From Paenibacillus wulumuqiensis (GTDB lineage Bacteria; Bacillota; Bacilli; Paenibacillales; Paenibacillaceae), in assembly GCF_000971965.1 (NCBI RefSeq), contig NZ_KQ040794.1, positions 2,235 through 66,234 on the forward strand: 64,000 nt of DNA, in the 5' to 3' direction. The position numbers and the translations under genes are program-made. The notes under the pieces are model-generated. The model did no database searches and was not told the origin of the DNA. It saw only the letters and a list, made by a program, of their open reading frames with translations. Below are positions 63,465 to 64,000 of the stretch, piece after piece; the first letter of the stretch is position 1; the number at the start of each line of letters is the position of its first letter.

Positions 63465-64000
63465 TTAGTGGATCGACTTGCGGTAGCTGCTCGGGGTAAT
63501 GCCTTCACTTTCCTTAAAAATTTTAATAAAGTACTTGGCGGTACGATATCCGGACTGCTCGGCGATATCTCCAACCGGCAGACTGGTCGAAATCAACAGC
63601 TCTTTGGCACGCTGGATACGTTGACGAGTCACATACTCGCTAAAAGTCAGATGTACCTGCTCCTTGAACAGCACACTCAGATAACTGGGATTAAGATGTA
63701 CATGATCTGCCAGTTCCTTCAGTGTAAGGTCTTCCTCCAGATGGGTATCAATATAGTGCAGGACAGAGCGTACCCGTTCAGTAGCCGTCTGACTTTGCTC
63801 ATTGACCTGAACCAGCCGGTTATCCACGACTTTCTCGACAATAATGGCTCGAGTCTGCTTCTCCTCGACCTGCAGAGCAATCTCTACAGCAGCGATCAGA
63901 TCCGTTTTGCTGATCGGCTTGAGCAGATAATTCACCACACCCAGCCGAATCGCTTCCTGGGCATAGACAAATTCCGAATACGCCGAAATCAAGATCACGA
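63465..64000 (-). CDS. YesN-type AraC response regulator, C-terminal part
   Basis: The gene enters from the right edge; 177 residues of its C-terminal half are visible. The end of a receiver domain (ISAYSEF, then LLKPIS with the conserved lysine) is followed by an AraC/XylS double helix-turn-helix (about residues 80-177, ending [12 protein letters not shown]). Such regulators, with a YesM-type kinase, control sugar ABC operons in Paenibacillus. It lies 157 bp upstream of the binding-protein gene, which it probably regulates. The kinase, if present, is outside the window. Confidence 0.9.
   Translation of the reverse strand, partial: VILISAYSEFVYAQEAIRLGVVNYLLKPISKTDLIAAVEIALQVEEKQTRAIIVEKVVDNRLVQVNEQSQTATERVRSVLHYIDTHLEEDLTLKELADHVHLNPSYLSVLFKEQVHLTFSEYVTRQRIQRAKELLISTSLPVGDIAEQSGYRTAKYFIKIFKESEGITPSSYRKSIH

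Overview
The window reads as a chromosomal segment of a spore-forming-type Firmicute, most likely Paenibacillaceae (Paenibacillus or a close relative). The basis is the 5' end of a 16S rRNA gene with Bacillales-type signature bases, the gene order of the near-origin ribosomal region, strong AGGAGG ribosome binding sites, many GTG/TTG starts, T-box leaders, and sporulation or stress genes (spoIIM-like, sigH, ctsR-mcsA-mcsB-clpC, disA). Almost every gene lies on the minus strand, so the region is transcribed right to left as given; only serS is on the plus strand.

Layout by coordinate. 1-182: start of a 16S gene leaving the window, with tandem rrn promoters. 600-5.8 kb: a small unknown gene, a SpoIIM-family membrane protein, the Mrp-type ATPase SalA, and an assimilatory sulfate pair (cysH, sat). 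5.8-28.2 kb: rpsI-rplM, truA, the alpha/spc/S10 ribosomal superoperon (rplQ back to rpsJ, with rpoA, secY, adk, map, infA), then the str operon (tuf, fusA, rpsG, rpsL, ybxF). 28.4-41.3 kb: rpoC, rpoB, a 16S-methyltransferase-like gene, rplL, rplJ, rplA, rplK, nusG, secE, sigH. 41.4-49.8 kb: yacP, rlmB, mrnC, cysS, cysE, gltX, ispF, ispD, yacL. 49.8-53.1 kb: pssA, disA, radA. 53.3-57.9 kb: the CtsR heat-shock operon. 58.2-59.8 kb: serS behind a T-box. 59.9-64 kb: a CUT1 sugar ABC transporter with a YesN-type response regulator running off the right edge.

The genes mostly serve translation and transcription. Regulation visible in the sequence includes sigma-A-type promoters in front of rrn, cysH, rplM, rpsJ, ybxF, rpoB, rplJ, secE, sigH, cysE, ctsR and serS; T-box leaders for cysE-cysS and serS; an attenuated L10-type leader; an attenuator-like rpoB leader; a CtsR operator; and a short RNA motif present in front of both rplK and rplA that resembles an L1 autoregulatory site.

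I found no mobile element, CRISPR array, tRNA gene, prophage or defence system. Most of the window is conserved housekeeping DNA. The points worth a second look are untranslated RNA structures and the absence of genes usually found at these positions (ecfA-ecfA-ecfT, rpmG, cwlD/gerD/kbaA). I do not see strong evidence for an entirely new biological system here.
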